In this document: piece by piece, positions 33,601-45,016 of the stretch
How the letters are laid out: each line of letters begins with the position of its first letter
Position numbering within the stretch: the first letter of the stretch is position 1
Source of the DNA: Cantharellus purpuraceus
Taxonomy: Eukaryota > Basidiomycota > Agaricomycetes > Cantharellales > Hydnaceae
DNA length: 64,000 nt
Direction: 5' to 3'
Assembly (NCBI GenBank): GCA_025174535.1
Contig: JALBUN010000001.1
Coordinates: 3,782,001 to 3,846,000, forward strand
Program-made: the position numbers and the translations under genes
Notes under the pieces: generated by a model
Told to the model about the DNA's origin: nothing
Seen by the model: the letters and a program-made list of their open reading frames with translations, nothing else
The model's database searches: none

Positions 33601-36415
33601 ATTTAACGACGAGATGTTCAAGGAGCATCCAAACGAGTTGTCACATGCTGGGAACGCGGTTAGCTGCTATATGAAAGCCGCTGGGTTATATAAAGACTCG
33701 AAGAGTCGACCACTTCTCATCCGAGTCCTCTGGCTTCTCAGTTTGGATGATCCTGCCAACCCTGTCGTTTCTTCTGCATTTGACAGCTACAAGGGCGATG
33801 CAGCGTTTTGGTATTGGATTACACTAATTCCACAGCTATTGTTGTCACTCGGACATCGTGAAGCGAAGAATGCCCGCTACATTTTACTGAGCCTCGCAAA
33901 GCTTTATCCCCAGGTCGGTTTCCTGTTATGGCTTTTATCATATGAACCGCTTTTGAGTACTAACACGCCCCAGGCATTATTCTGGCATCTACGGACAACA
34001 AAGGATGATTTTGCCAGCATGCGGTCCCAAGCTGCTGCAAGTGCTCAGCATGCTCGTTCAGCAACGCCTAATCTGTCCGGATCGAGAAGTGAAGTGATGG
34101 CCGATGGCGACGTCTTGATGGGCGATCCTCAAAGCGAGGCGACTAAACATGATACCTTGGATGCCATGTCAGTAGGAATAAATGGCACTCGCATCGAAAC
34201 ACCCCATGCGGGTCAAAATGGCCTTCAGACTGGCGTACCATCATCCATCGGCACACCTAGTCGTGAAGCGCGGCAACCCTGGGAATATGTAGAGGAGATC
34301 GTTGCGATCTTGAAGACAGCATTCCCTCTTCTTGCGTTGACATTGGAAACGATACAAGATCAGCTCAAACAGCGTTTCAAACCTAGTAATGAGGAGGACA
34401 GCTATCGAATATTAAGCAATGCTGTCGCAGCTGGACTAAATGTGTGTTCTATTGTCGATGGTGTCAATAGACCTAACATACTTCTCACAGAATCTTCATA
34501 GCGGACTTACGCAGTCCGACAATGATTTTGTCCCAGAACAATCTGTCGAGGCTATCGAGACCTTTCTGCGATCTGCTACCTCCCCAGTTACTCAGGTAAG
34601 CAAATATGAGTTCGTTCGATACGCACCTCTTTAATTGTGTTAAATGCTTAAGGCCGAGTTTGAAGAAGATTTCAAGACAGGCAAACTGACTTTAAGAGAG
34701 TATATTCGTCGAATGATGCAATGGCGGGATAAATTCGAGAAGCTTTTGGACAACCGTCCTCGGTTGCAATCACTCGACACGGTTAGCAAGTGGTTAGTTG
34801 AATTCCAACATGGTAAATTTGATGAAGTAGAGGTCCCTGGTCAATACCTTGAGGTCAGAATTTTCGGTCCGAGCCCCTGCATCGTATTGACGGCGCATCA
34901 TCTTAGAACAAGGACAACAACAACAATTTTACCAGGATTATGCGTCATGCTCCCAGAGTTGAATTCTGCCGAGGGAACGGTTTCACGTTCAGGCGCATTA
35001 CACTCATTGGTCATGATGGTACACACCATTCTTTCGCGGTCCAAATGCCCACGCAGACTTGGGTTCGTCGTGAGGAACGTATTCAACAACTTTTCAGAAT
35101 CTTCAATGGGTGGGACTCTTCTGTTTCTCAGGCTACTCATCTGACATTGTGTGCAGAGTATTAACCCGTCGCAAGGAGAGTCGCAAGAGGAATCTGTGTT
35201 TCCATTTACCTGTCGCTGTTCCCTTAAACCCCACTCTACGGCTACTCGCCAACGATTCGTCTTACGTGACATTGCAGCACATTTATGACGAGCATTGCGA
35301 TTCCGTACGACTAGCTCGTGAGGATCCACAACTGGCCTTTGCTGAGAAGTTCGAGAGTGTATATAGCCCCTCCGTGTGTCTTCATCTGTTGTCATGCATT
35401 CCTAACTGATCAACCCTTTCCAGCTCTCAGAAAGTCAGGTTATCAACCTCCGAGCAGAACTCCAGGAAGAAATCATGGCTAAAATGGTACCCGAAAACAT
35501 CATTTCAAATGTAACCCGTCGGCCGTTTTCCTTGCTCATGTTTTTGCTAATGTCTCGCTGACAGTACATGGCCAAAACAATGAAAACTTCATATGAACTC
35601 TGGACGATGCGGAAGCAATTCGCATTGCAGTTGGCATCCACGACATTCATGACATATATTATGTGTTTGACCAGTCGCCTTCCATCACGTTTCCACATAT
35701 CCCGATCTACGGGCCTGATCTACATGTCGGAATTGATGCCTGGTATGTCACTGCTCACAAAAAATTTTGTCTACAGGCTAATGAGTTTTAGCATTTGACC
35801 CGAGTTCCCCAAGAATGCATTGGAACGAAGCTACTCCATTTAGGCTCACTCCCAATATGCAGCATTTTTTGAACCCTATCGGAATTGAGGGGTTATTGAC
35901 ATCGGGGATTATGGCGATAGCTAGGGCTTTAACAGAACCAGAGGTCAGCAAACCTTGGCTTCGCTGGGCCATTTGTTGAGACTCACTCCTTCATCTTGTA
36001 TACCAGTTTGACATGGAACAACAACTAAGTCTGTTTATCCGGGACGAGGTCATGACATGGTATACGTACTTCAATAAATCACAACACGCCGACACGTTGT
36101 TCCGTCAGCATGTGCTCACCAACATAGACATCGTGGTTTCTCGAGCAGAACACCTGTCATGCCGTGCACAAGATAAGGATAGAGAGAGTGTGAGCAAGTT
36201 GTGGATAATCTTTGGTTTTTATTTGACAATATGTTGTCCCAGGGCGGAAACAGTCCTCCCGTGCCTGCAGTACAAACTATCACCAGCCTGGTAAGTCATA
36301 CCCGTATCGTGTAGCTGCAAAGGCAATAGCTTAGACTCTCAACAAACAGATATCTTCTGCAACTAACCCGCTGAACCTCGCCAAACAAAATACAGCATAT
36401 TATCCATGGTTTTAA
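24652..36415 (+). CDS. TRA1: TRA1/TRRAP pseudokinase scaffold of SAGA and NuA4
   Basis: TRA1 is the giant scaffold that binds transcription activators in the SAGA and NuA4 acetyltransferase complexes. The start codon at 24652 gives MASGTPNAPGGASFDVDIFA and splices into TKEKVQYAGEMRD. Many short introns were followed by eye (for example 26390-26441, 27646-27686, 28817-28875, 30924-30977), giving about 3,600 residues, the usual family size. HEAT repeats fill the first two thirds (LFRTLLHGFRTVL near 26455; GKLGGRNRRLL near 27425). The FAT region follows (ECRWRNPDW near 32695), then a PIKK-like domain (ITLIGHDGTHHSFAVQMPT, RREERIQQLFRIFNG, FALQLASTTFMTYIM). The kinase-like region lacks the catalytic Asp motifs, as is normal for TRA1. 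A FATC end (AYYPWF) closes it. I see no unexplained stop. Confidence 0.95.
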
Positions 36416-36506
36416 TTACAAGACTGCATCTCACCGCCCTTTACTTGTTATTATGTAACCACCTGTTTGTAACTTAAAGTTTTCCCACGAGTTCTCTCTG
36501 TCTGGC

Positions 36507-37010
36507 ATGTCCTCAACACGTTCCACCAGAAGCGGTGTAACTAATCTGGACGTTGTGTCTCACCTTTCTGCTAGAGAACGCCTACTAGTGGCACAAGCTG
36601 TTTATGAATATGGTGCCAATGCGTGGCTCGATATTTCCAGAGTACTCAGCAAGCATCCACTCATTAGTCGACCAAAAGGATTCTTCTCTCCTCAGGTTTA
36701 TTTCTTGCAACCTACTTTTCCATCTAGCTAACCTTGGCTGGCTAGGCGTGTCAAACAATCTATGACCATCTCATGGGAGAGGCCGGATACGAGTGGTAAG
36801 CTTACTAGGCTCCTTCCGATCAGGTGTGAGCTAGTCTTCACCTAATGGGTGTATAAGTTCCGACGAGACGCATGCACCACATGGTGTGTGGCCGTTTCAC
36901 TCGACTATGCTACATGTTTAACAATGCGTGGACAATGAAGCACGCCTCAATCTTAAGCTCGCATAGCGACATTATCAAGACCGCATCATCGAACTGAGAT
37001 CCATTCCACT
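36507..37010 (+). pseudogene. 5' end of a BRD8-like gene, truncated
   Basis: The start codon at 36507 lies 91 bases after the TRA1 stop. Exon 1 (36507-36695) encodes a SANT/Myb-like N-terminus (HLSARERLLVAQAVYEYGAN, WLDISRVLSKHPL). Exon 2 starts at 36746 (ACQTIYDHLMGEAGYEW), exon 3 lies near 36860 and exon 4 near 36967 (RHYQDRIIELRSI). This matches the N-terminal layout of BRD8-type proteins, which are NuA4/TIP60 subunits. After about 37010 the frame is lost, repeats begin, and no bromodomain is seen anywhere in the window. The gene is therefore truncated here, or its 3' part was moved by rearrangement. Confidence 0.65.
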
Positions 37011-37212
37011 GGCAACCTGGCTCTTCATAAAATATTGTGTGTGAAACTCAAGAGCTTGGCATCAAGTGACCATTGGTCCTGAAAGAGGCTGAAATACCCC
37101 TTCCCCATATGCAGTAGACATCAACTTATAAATTGAGGCTGATGCATCATGAGCAGCTGAAAAACCTGATACTCCTGAAGCAACAATGATAGCTGACTGA
37201 CAGGCAAGTAAG

Positions 37213-37755
37213 ATGCTTGTTCAGAAATACAACAAATATGTATATACAACCTATTTTCCTCAAATTTTACACAATACACTTCAATTCAAACTTATTTTCA
37301 TATTTCAACATGATTCTCAAATTTTAAACATATTTTGATATTTTGGCATAATTCTAAAAAATAATTTTTTTTTTCCCCATTTACTGGTGGCAACTCTCTT
37401 GAGGGAACATCCAAATATCATTGATTCTTTCTTATACAATACTTGTAACATAATTTGAACTATCTTTAATCCCCATCTGGTATTTGTATATCTAAATATC
37501 CTATATAATACCAATTATATTAATACATACATTACTGTTATATTCATATAAACAGTTATGTCTATCTCAACCAAATGTCTTATCTTTTAAAGTTTATTAA
37601 AATATCAAATATATATTTATATTTATGAAAATTTCACACATCTGAAATCTTTTAAGATATCCAAATTGTAACTCCCTGGCTTTATGTATCATTGAAATTC
37701 TGATGTATATCTCATATACATCAGAATATTGTATGACATGATTCCGAACAAGCGT
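37213..37755. mobile_element. MITE copy 2 (543 bp)
   Basis: It is the same element as 16935-17480, in the same orientation. The ends are ATGCTTGTTCAGAAAT and GAACAAGCGT. The flanks GTAAG and CTAAG are a probable 5-bp duplication with one change. It lies about 200 bases past the last recognisable BRD8-like exon and has no coding capacity. Confidence 0.82.
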
Positions 37756-38775
37756 CTAAGGGGTTCATGGAAAACCTGGTTAAAATTAATACAAACTATA
37801 TGTATCTGTACACTCCAAGCACACATCTATATCCCATCATGAAATTAGGCAGCTTGTAACTTGCCAGATATCCTTGCAGTTCAAAAACTGCCTCATCACC
37901 TGTTTGCTTCTCCAACTGGTGAAGAGCAGGTATTTGAACATATTGACTATTCCCTATCATTCTAATCACAACTACATGAAGTCATGCCCCAAGATGAAGG
38001 TGAGACTTTCAATTTGAAACAGATTGCTGGTCTGCCAACAATCAACAGAGAGCTTCCTGAGGGAACTCCAGTCCTTGTCACTTTTACAATAGGTTGGTGG
38101 GAGTTACAAGGGACAGTGGCCCAATGTCTCCTGACACAAAGCAAGTGGAAGTAATCCCAGCTCACCGTCAAAAACAAGAGAAAGGGAATACACAAAAGCA
38201 ATCTCATTCAACCTGCAAGAAGTTGTCATCCTTGACAAACTACCACTTGAAGATGCATTGACAATCAGATCTTGCAGAATGACTTGGATGATGATGATGT
38301 ATTCATGTAACTAGCATGCTGATGCATTTATGTAATCATGTCAAATGATATAATTATGTGTTTACAAGAGAATGCCCAAAGCTTTGGTAACCGCCATGGC
38401 AGTCGGCCATCCCCCCTTCATGAGACAACCTGTAAAACTCATATTCCGCATCTCTGCTCCAACTAAGCTACATTGATTACAACGATGGATTGATTACATA
38501 TTGACGTTGAGCGAGTGCTCTACCTAACATCGACCAGCTACAGTTTACTCTGATCCCCTCAACACGTGTGGCGACCGCAGCATCGTATGGCATACTGGTC
38601 TGAACTGGAAGGTCAGACTTGGTTGGACTTGGACAATCCTTTGACAATATTAGGTTCCGAACTGTGTATGTAGGACGGGTTTCTTCCACCTTGTGGAGCA
38701 AATGAAACAACCCTCGTTGGTTTCCTCAACACTATATTACTGATGACAGTATCCCAACGCCCCTTCCCAACCACC
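37756..38775. other. Repeat-derived intergenic stretch
   Basis: A short plus-strand frame (37975-38154) reads QDEGETFNLKQIAGLPTINR and on to a TAA. I do not recognise it; it is probably a retroelement scrap. Positions 38560-38775 share sequence with the 3' flank of the secreted-protein copy at 55581-56564, so the duplication between those loci extends past the genes. I see no RNA gene. Confidence 0.4.
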
Positions 38776-39770
38776 TCAGTCACAAAAGGTAATCGCGAGG
38801 TTGACCTAAGCAACATCCCTCGCATGACAATCACTCACTACATGACAAACAGGACGACTCACATTGTCTATTTGACAGACCACCTGCATCTGGTTGTCGT
38901 TCGGATTATGGAATGCAGTGGAGCAGTTTGGCTCGGTGCCTGAGTCAATGGCACAGTTAACGCTGCCATTTTGACACGCGCCTCTCACTCACAGTCTGCC
39001 CCGACACCGTCGCACCCGTTGAAGTACCTAAAGCCCAGCGATGAAAATTAGGCGGTTATCCTTGCGTGCGGGCGACGTAGGTAGAGTTGCACACCTAAAT
39101 CCACTTGTTACGGAAAACCGATGCCTGGAAAAAGGTGAGAACGACACATCAATTAACTCGACATGGACATGCACTCACGGCGGAATAAGCGACAAATCCG
39201 TGCCAGACCCAACTCCCGGCGTCGTCGGGTTTATCAGCGTGATTTCTATGAGCGTGCAGCCCTCGCCGTTATCACCACAGCGGCCTGCGAATCGACTCCG
39301 TCAACTCAAGACGTTGAAGTGTCACCTAACGGATGCGGGTGAAAGTGGTGCTCACGAACCCGTTTGAAGAAACCTGAACGCCGTGGGAAAGGTGAAGGGT
39401 GAGGACGTCAAATGCCTATCATGAAAGGCTTGGGGGGACATACGCTATAGCAGAGACCAAGGGCCCGTTTGATGTGTAAGGTCCACCGGTGGAAAGCGTC
39501 TGGCCGTTTGCTTTGAGGAGGGGCTATATGATACAAAGTCATCACAAGGTGTCCGGAAGCCAGAAGACAAGCGTGCTGTTCACTGTTCCGAACCCGCATC
39601 TGTGAAAATGAAGCGAATATGAGCCTCGTGTCTCTTGCAGTGCGAGCCTGGGGGTTGGGTGCTGATGGTGCGCACCTGTTGTCAAAGGTAACCGTATGCG
39701 ATTCCGCCCTCGTCCAGGACACGACTGATGCCAGTGCGAAAGTCGTCATCATGTATTTGGAAAAGGCCAT
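38776..39770 (-). CDS. Small secreted cysteine-rich protein, paralog a
   Basis: The start codon is at 39770. Residues 1-22 are a signal peptide (MAFSKYMMTTFALASVVSWTRA). Exons then join to give SHTVTFDNR, CGFGT, PLLKANGQTLSTGGPYTSNG, a CGDNGEGCTLIEITLINP block, a TDLSLIPP block, FSVTSGFG, YFNGCDGVGADC, a CSTAFHNPNDNQMQVVCQ block and NLAITFCD. The mature protein is about 130 residues and rich in paired cysteines. I recognise a family of Agaricomycete small secreted proteins often labelled glycopeptide; its function is unknown. All introns are GT-AG and the frame is intact. A TATA box (ATATAAAAGGCCCC on the minus strand, 39851-39866) lies about 85 bases upstream. Confidence 0.8.
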
Positions 39771-39850
39771 GGCTTCAATGAGTGGTCGCTGTTGCGATGG
39801 TTTGCAGAACACGCGTTGGCGGGATGGGGCGCTCACTTCTGCAGAGCATT

Positions 39851-39866
39851 GGGGCCTTTTATATTG
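39851..39866 (-). promoter_or_regulatory. TATA box of secreted paralog a
   Basis: On the minus strand the sequence reads ATATAAAAGGCCCC, the same as ahead of paralog c (55495-55510). Homology with c continues further upstream to about 39950. Confidence 0.65.
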
Positions 39867-39959
39867 TTCATGAACGCTGGGTGACAGAAAGGAAGGGGCT
39901 CGGGGTACGTGCGTGACGAGAGAGCCTGATACATCATGTACTAGTAGCAAGGTGATCGC

Positions 39960-41080
39960 TATAGCGCACTACGTGTGATGAGCCAATCTTAGAAGTATGG
40001 GAACGGGATGGAGGGTCCCCAGACGAGTGAAGAAGATGGTGGTATGTCAGAAACACATATAGTGAGACCTGTTGTGGGGGATGATAGGGGTCACGCATGC
40101 ACCCCAGTCAGAATCAACACGTATCAGGGAGGACGAAAACGGATATCGTCGGACGTGTTTCGCACGTCCGATGACGTACGACAGCGTTCGACATTTTGGA
40201 CTATATCCATTATTGAAAGGGACACAGTACGACGGTATCGGATTTTGACAAGGGAGGAACGTATCGCATAGGGTCCCGCCTTTGCCCAGAAGTCATTACA
40301 AGGGTCGTTGGCAGCACTGGTGACCATTTGCAAGTCGCACCCGCCATATTCCTAGAATCCACTCGATATCATGTCAAAAGTATGCCTATCCCATTCGACT
40401 GCTCTGGAAGTCGAGCTTGCTATTGTCCTATACGAGTCTGCAAAGTCTCTATTCAAGCGTGAGTTGACACAGGACGAAAGGTCCATAAGACCACATCGTT
40501 GTATATAGGACATGCGCATAATAGGATGTTGGTTTCATTTGTACCTTAGAAAATGATACAATCGGACTACATCGTATGACAGCGGACAGTGCAATACCAG
40601 CTCCCCTCCCCTCGCTTCCTCCGCCATCGACACCGCTCCCCATCCGCTCCCCCCTCTCACGCTCATCATTGCCTGCACTCCGGCCACTCATCAGCCTGCA
40701 TGCACGATTTGAGATTAAACAGCTTGAGAGACTTGTCCTCCGATATTCGTCTGAAGTGCAGGCGGTGCATCCATGATCCCTTTGCGCTTGTCATCATAGT
40801 ACTGAACTAAAAACTCGTTAGTTTACAACTGATGAAAACAATAGATAATACCTTTTTCCTGACGGGATTCATGGTCTCGAAGGCTCTCCTGACAGCTCCA
40901 CACGTTGCATTGGGGTGATCGTGGCAGAAGTCAATGCCAAATAGGTTACTATGCAAGACATTTTCAATGGAAAACATACAGAGAAACAAAATGAAAACAT
41001 ACTATGCGGTGTTGCTTTTCGTAGGGATAAACTTGGTATCACCAGCACCTTTGCGTGTGGGTTTCATACAACGGTACCTC
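39960..41080. other. Intergenic stretch, no supported gene
   Basis: Frames of 60-88 codons occur on both strands but none shows a recognisable motif or clean splice pattern. A perfect hairpin with 9-bp arms lies at 40149-40171 (TCGGACGTG, loop TTTCG, then the complement). CpG is normal here, so this looks like host DNA rather than old repeat. Confidence 0.4.
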
Positions 41081-41416
41081 TCAATGACTTACTTTCATTT
41101 GAGGGATGTGAGAATTGATACTGGGAACAGGGAGTGGCGGGGAATCAATGCTACCCCCTGATACATGCATAGAGTTGATGAGAGAGTATGACTTGAGGGT
41201 TGCACCTGCTATGTCATTGTCAACAGGAGGCACTATGGCAGCTATCCTGGCACTTGAATTATGTTTAATCTTGGGCTTTTTCTGCAGTACTTTAGAGGCA
41301 CAATCTTTGGTGCATTTCTTGGATTTCAAAGTATCTCCAAGCACTGGGTCCATGTTCTCATCATCAGAATGTCCAAGCAGCTCCACCTTCATGCCAGCAA
41401 CAAGTTCAGCACCCAT
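41081..41416 (-). CDS. Hypothetical protein or retroelement fragment
   Basis: This is an open minus-strand frame of 111 codons starting MGAELVAGMKVELLGHSDDE. It contains a lysine-rich middle and a Ser/Pro end. I do not recognise a domain. It lies next to repeat DNA and is CpG-poor, so a transposon origin is likely. Confidence 0.25.
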   Translation of the reverse strand: MGAELVAGMKVELLGHSDDENMDPVLGDTLKSKKCTKDCASKVLQKKPKIKHNSSARIAAIVPPVDNDIAGATLKSYSLINSMHVSGGSIDSPPLPVPSINSHIPQMKVSH

Positions 41417-41589
41417 TGTTAAGTGCTGAAACAGGGTTCAAAGAGTAACTGGAGTTCAGTGCTAGAGTCAAATGGGGAGGGGACTTTACTGTTTCCAGTT
41501 CAACCAGAGACAGGGAGGTTTCTATTGCATTGGATCAAGTGGACTTGACTTCAACTGATGTGTTGTGCCCCCTCAGATCATCAGTTGTA

Positions 41590-41830
41590 AGTTGGTATCT
41601 TAGTTCACACCATTACACAGAACTCAACCAAGTGTTGTACAGTGTGGTAGTTTACTAAGTTCTGTCTACTATATGTGGACCCACACATGTACTTGGGTCT
41701 ACTGGCTTACATAATAACTACACATATGCATCCTATGGGCACATATATCTATCAAGAAGACAGCATTCCTTAATGGAATGCTGTGTACATTAATTATAAC
41801 TATATAATTATATACTATAGTAAGTACCTT
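41590..41830 (+). repeat. Family-C repeat, copy 1 (partner 58765-59020)
   Basis: About 230 bases match 58765-59020 in the same orientation, including the AGTTCACAC...TTACACAGAACTC start and the GTGGACCCACACATGTACTT segment. It contains a perfect hairpin with 9-bp arms at 41762-41784 (CAGCATTCC, loop TTAAT) and another at 41824-41840 (AAGTACC, loop TTG). It is probably part of an LTR. Confidence 0.65.
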
Positions 41831-42429
41831 GGGTACTTACATCAGTCTAACATTTTGGAGTTTGGAGGTATGGAGTTGGATCAGGGATCTGGAGTTCAAC
41901 TTGTCAAGAATGGACTTGTCAAGAAGCTAGCAACCAAGAAGATGATGGAGGTCAAACTTAGTTGATATATGAACTGTGGTAACACAGAGAATATCTTGTA
42001 TAAGTATCTAAAGAATTGAATGAAAGACTAGAACAAGAGAACAAGAAGAATATGGAGTACAATATGGAAAGGAGTTTGTAGTTTGGACTTGAGTATGAAC
42101 TAATACTAATCAATATAAAAGATAAAGGTTATCATAACCCATATCAAGGAAACTGCTTATCAAGAGAACAATAAACAGAGTTTGGAGTAAATGGAGATGG
42201 AGTTGGAGGAACCAGAGATCAGGATGTAACATATCACTGAATAATTCACCAAGCAGCTTTGGTGATATAGCACCATCAAAAAGTGTTACAGGAGAGCCTG
42301 ACTGAGGAAGGACCAACCCCACCAGCTACTGAGGCTGCAGCATGGGGATCAAACAATGTGGCCCAATGTCACTGACATGAGGATGAGTTTTTACTATAAA
42401 AGGATTATATTATGGGTTTGAGTGGGATG
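41831..42429. other. Repeat-derived DNA without a supported gene
   Basis: AT-rich, CpG-poor sequence with repeated GGAGTTTGGA-like words. Short frames show no recognisable motif. It joins the family-C repeat to the copia LTR copy at 42430. Confidence 0.35.
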
Positions 42430-43010
42430 CCTTGTGATGCCTGAAGTTGAGTAGATGTCAGTTGGGATGCAGGGGAAGTGGTAGGGGCCAGTGCTTCTAA
42501 TAGAGGAGAGTATATGCACATTTGTAAAAGCCTGTAGGCATGGTAAGGCCTTGTGTGTGGGTTCAATGGGTAGATATAAATAATCAGAAGCAGATGTGAT
42601 TGAGTTCATGAGAATTGATGAAGGTTTCAAAGAGTTATGAGGAGAACAGCATAGTCACTTCCAAAAATGCAAGTTATCAGAACAAATGTGGAGACAAAAA
42701 GATGTAGTCTGTTTTGTAGCTAGCTTGTCTCATTTTATACATTGTATGCATGTTAGGAGTCTATAGTAAAAGTTCTGAGTTGTAGGGATGAAGGGAAAAT
42801 AGATGGCAGAAATTTTTGAAATTGGGGAGGGCTCTAACTGTAGTGTCCATGGGGGTGAATAGAAAATGAAATAGAAAAGTGAAACATCCACAATCTCACC
42901 CACAACCATTCTCCTCATCCCTAGCTCCTCTGGGTCTCCTATATGCCCCTTTCCCTTCTCCCTTTCCTCTCTTTCCCTTTACCTCTTGAAATGCACCCTA
43001 AGCTTCATCC
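42430..43010 (-). mobile_element. Copia LTR and leader copy related to 8760-9310
   Basis: Long stretches match 8760-9310 in the same orientation, including the AAATGCAAGTTATCAGAACA and GTAGCTAGCTTGTCTC segments. No gag follows on the minus strand, so this is an isolated terminal fragment. Confidence 0.65.
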
Positions 43011-43059
43011 AGAATCACAACAAAAATAACAGTTGCATGTATCAAAACTCCTTAGTTCA

Positions 43060-43280
43060 ATTTCATGGTCCTTCAACCCTGTGGCTGATGTAGAGAATGA
43101 ACTTGATGGCTCTGGATGAAGGAAAATCACAAGATCACCAAGTATATTGTGAGTTTCCAACAGCTAGCTCCACAGGTCCAATGGGGCATTGTGGCTCTCT
43201 GATGCCAATTCTATGTTGGTCTTCCATCCTGTATCAAGGATGAGATATCTTATGTTGGAAAGCTGGACACCCCAGCTTAA
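43060..43280 (+). pseudogene. gag: Ty3/gypsy gag fragment
   Basis: The plus strand near 43115-43280 reads MKENHKITKYIVSFQQLAPQ and then a QFYVGLPSCIKDEI segment, matching the gag at 1654-1790. Frames are broken and both ends are missing. Confidence 0.7.
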
Positions 43281-45016
43281 CACCAGTGCTCCCCTCCCCA
43301 CTGTCAACACTTCTGCTCAGATTGGCAATGCTTCCCTCCCACTTGATGGCCACATGGGGTAAGGGGATCCCAGGAGATGGCTGAGGCAGCAACTGGGTGG
43401 CATTGGTAGGATTCTGTGAGCAGTGGGATACAATGGTAGGATCAGCAGAATTCTTTTGTCTTCAGCTGTTTTCTTTTCTTTTCAGTTGTACTCCAATACA
43501 AATCCATTTATTCAGAAAAATAGTCACATATGAAAGAATCTGTTTGATTTGACTGTAAACCGATCTCTACTAGCTTATGCTTACCTGTGTTTATTTGAAC
43601 CCTATGGCATGTGATCCAACATGCATTTTTGTCGAATCTCGGAATTCCGATGAATCCGCTGGATTCATCGGATGTTTTCTTTTTTTCAACCGCCACGATC
43701 CGACCAGAACCATGGCGATTCTCGCTGGGGATGACTCATAACGCATCACTCAGGGTATAATTCAATTTGATTGTATTCGAGTCCAAACGACCTCGAACAT
43801 ATCAAGGTGTTCCATAGGAAGATCGTGATGTGGGGCTCAACGCTCAGCGCTTCAGCCCCCCGGGGAAAGGAAATTCCGTTCCCAAAGCAGGATGCCGCAG
43901 TTCTGGCACTACTCTGCACCCGAGCAAGGCATACCGCCGATTAACCCGAGATCATGACTTACCACCGGGGCGTTTGCTCTGTGTTAGGATACGCACCGTG
44001 TGTACGAGCATCAGACCACACATCTGGTGACATATCACCCAACGATAGACATCGAGCCCACCTTGTCTGCTTACAGTGAAGTTGAGTCTTTTCGCTACCT
44101 ATCCCTCTGGAACCTTCAGCAAAATCCAACGACCAGCTTCATGAACCTTCAAGTTGACGATGTGTCCACTCAAGCCAGCCCCTCTTGATGAAACAAAGAT
44201 CGGCCATCATTTCGCCGGTAGGAACGGCTATTATTAAACTTGCATGCAGTGAAGTATCCAAAACCTGTGCTTTAAAGTCTTCCGCTGCGCACTTCATATT
44301 TCTGATATTCGTCGTACGTCTGTAGCACGGGACCCAATCGCCTATCTTCAAACTCTAAATTTGGAGTGGATTCATTACCCTCCTACCCCATCGTAGAATA
44401 GTAGACTAGAATACAACCGCTGTGACCCCGAATAATCACCCCAGCCAGAGGTCTGTCGCATGGATCTTCACCCTACCAAACTATCTTGCTTCCGGAGTTA
44501 CATCAAAAACTATTGATATGTTAACCGCCTTCTACTTTGCTGGTAGGAACCGTTTGACATCGGTGACACTCCGAAAACTAGGAGGCAACTTCGCGTCTTC
44601 CTGAGGGCGCTTCAATTTCAAATTTTTCACTCGTGACGCAACGCTTGTTTATCGAATTGTTCTCTCTTCATCATATTACCAATGCGGGGTTCCTGCCGCA
44701 CTAACAGCATACATGACCTGGCAATACCTACGATTGTCTTCTCTGATACATCATCAAAAGAGGGTCCCTACCTAGAGCCAACGATTTCTGTCTAGGAAGA
44801 GCCGTTCTGACACACCAGACCATCTTCTGGCGCCCACTCCATAGAACCTTTAATATTCATCACTGGCCGCAACTGCCAGTACATGGCCTTCCTCTCGGCG
44901 CCCAGGTATTCCAAATCCTTTCCTTTCTGTCACAGTTGGAATCCCCTATAAAGCTCCAAGTCCTGCCACCAAACCTTGTCTGCAAGTTATCGCAGCAGCG
45001 ACTACTTTCAAAACCA
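43281..45016. other. Intergenic stretch with a strong hairpin, no supported gene
   Basis: A perfect hairpin with 11-bp arms and a 3-base loop (GCT) lies at 43647-43671. From about 43700 base use becomes host-like, with normal CpG. Short frames at 43830-44188 and 44422-44604 have no recognisable motif. A TATA box (CTATAAAG) at 44946-44953 serves the secreted paralog starting at 45017. Confidence 0.4.

Noticed and set aside
40008..40271. 88-codon plus-strand frame starting MEGPQTSEEDGG
   Set aside because: No motif, no splice partners and no match to the paralog-c locus; it may be chance.
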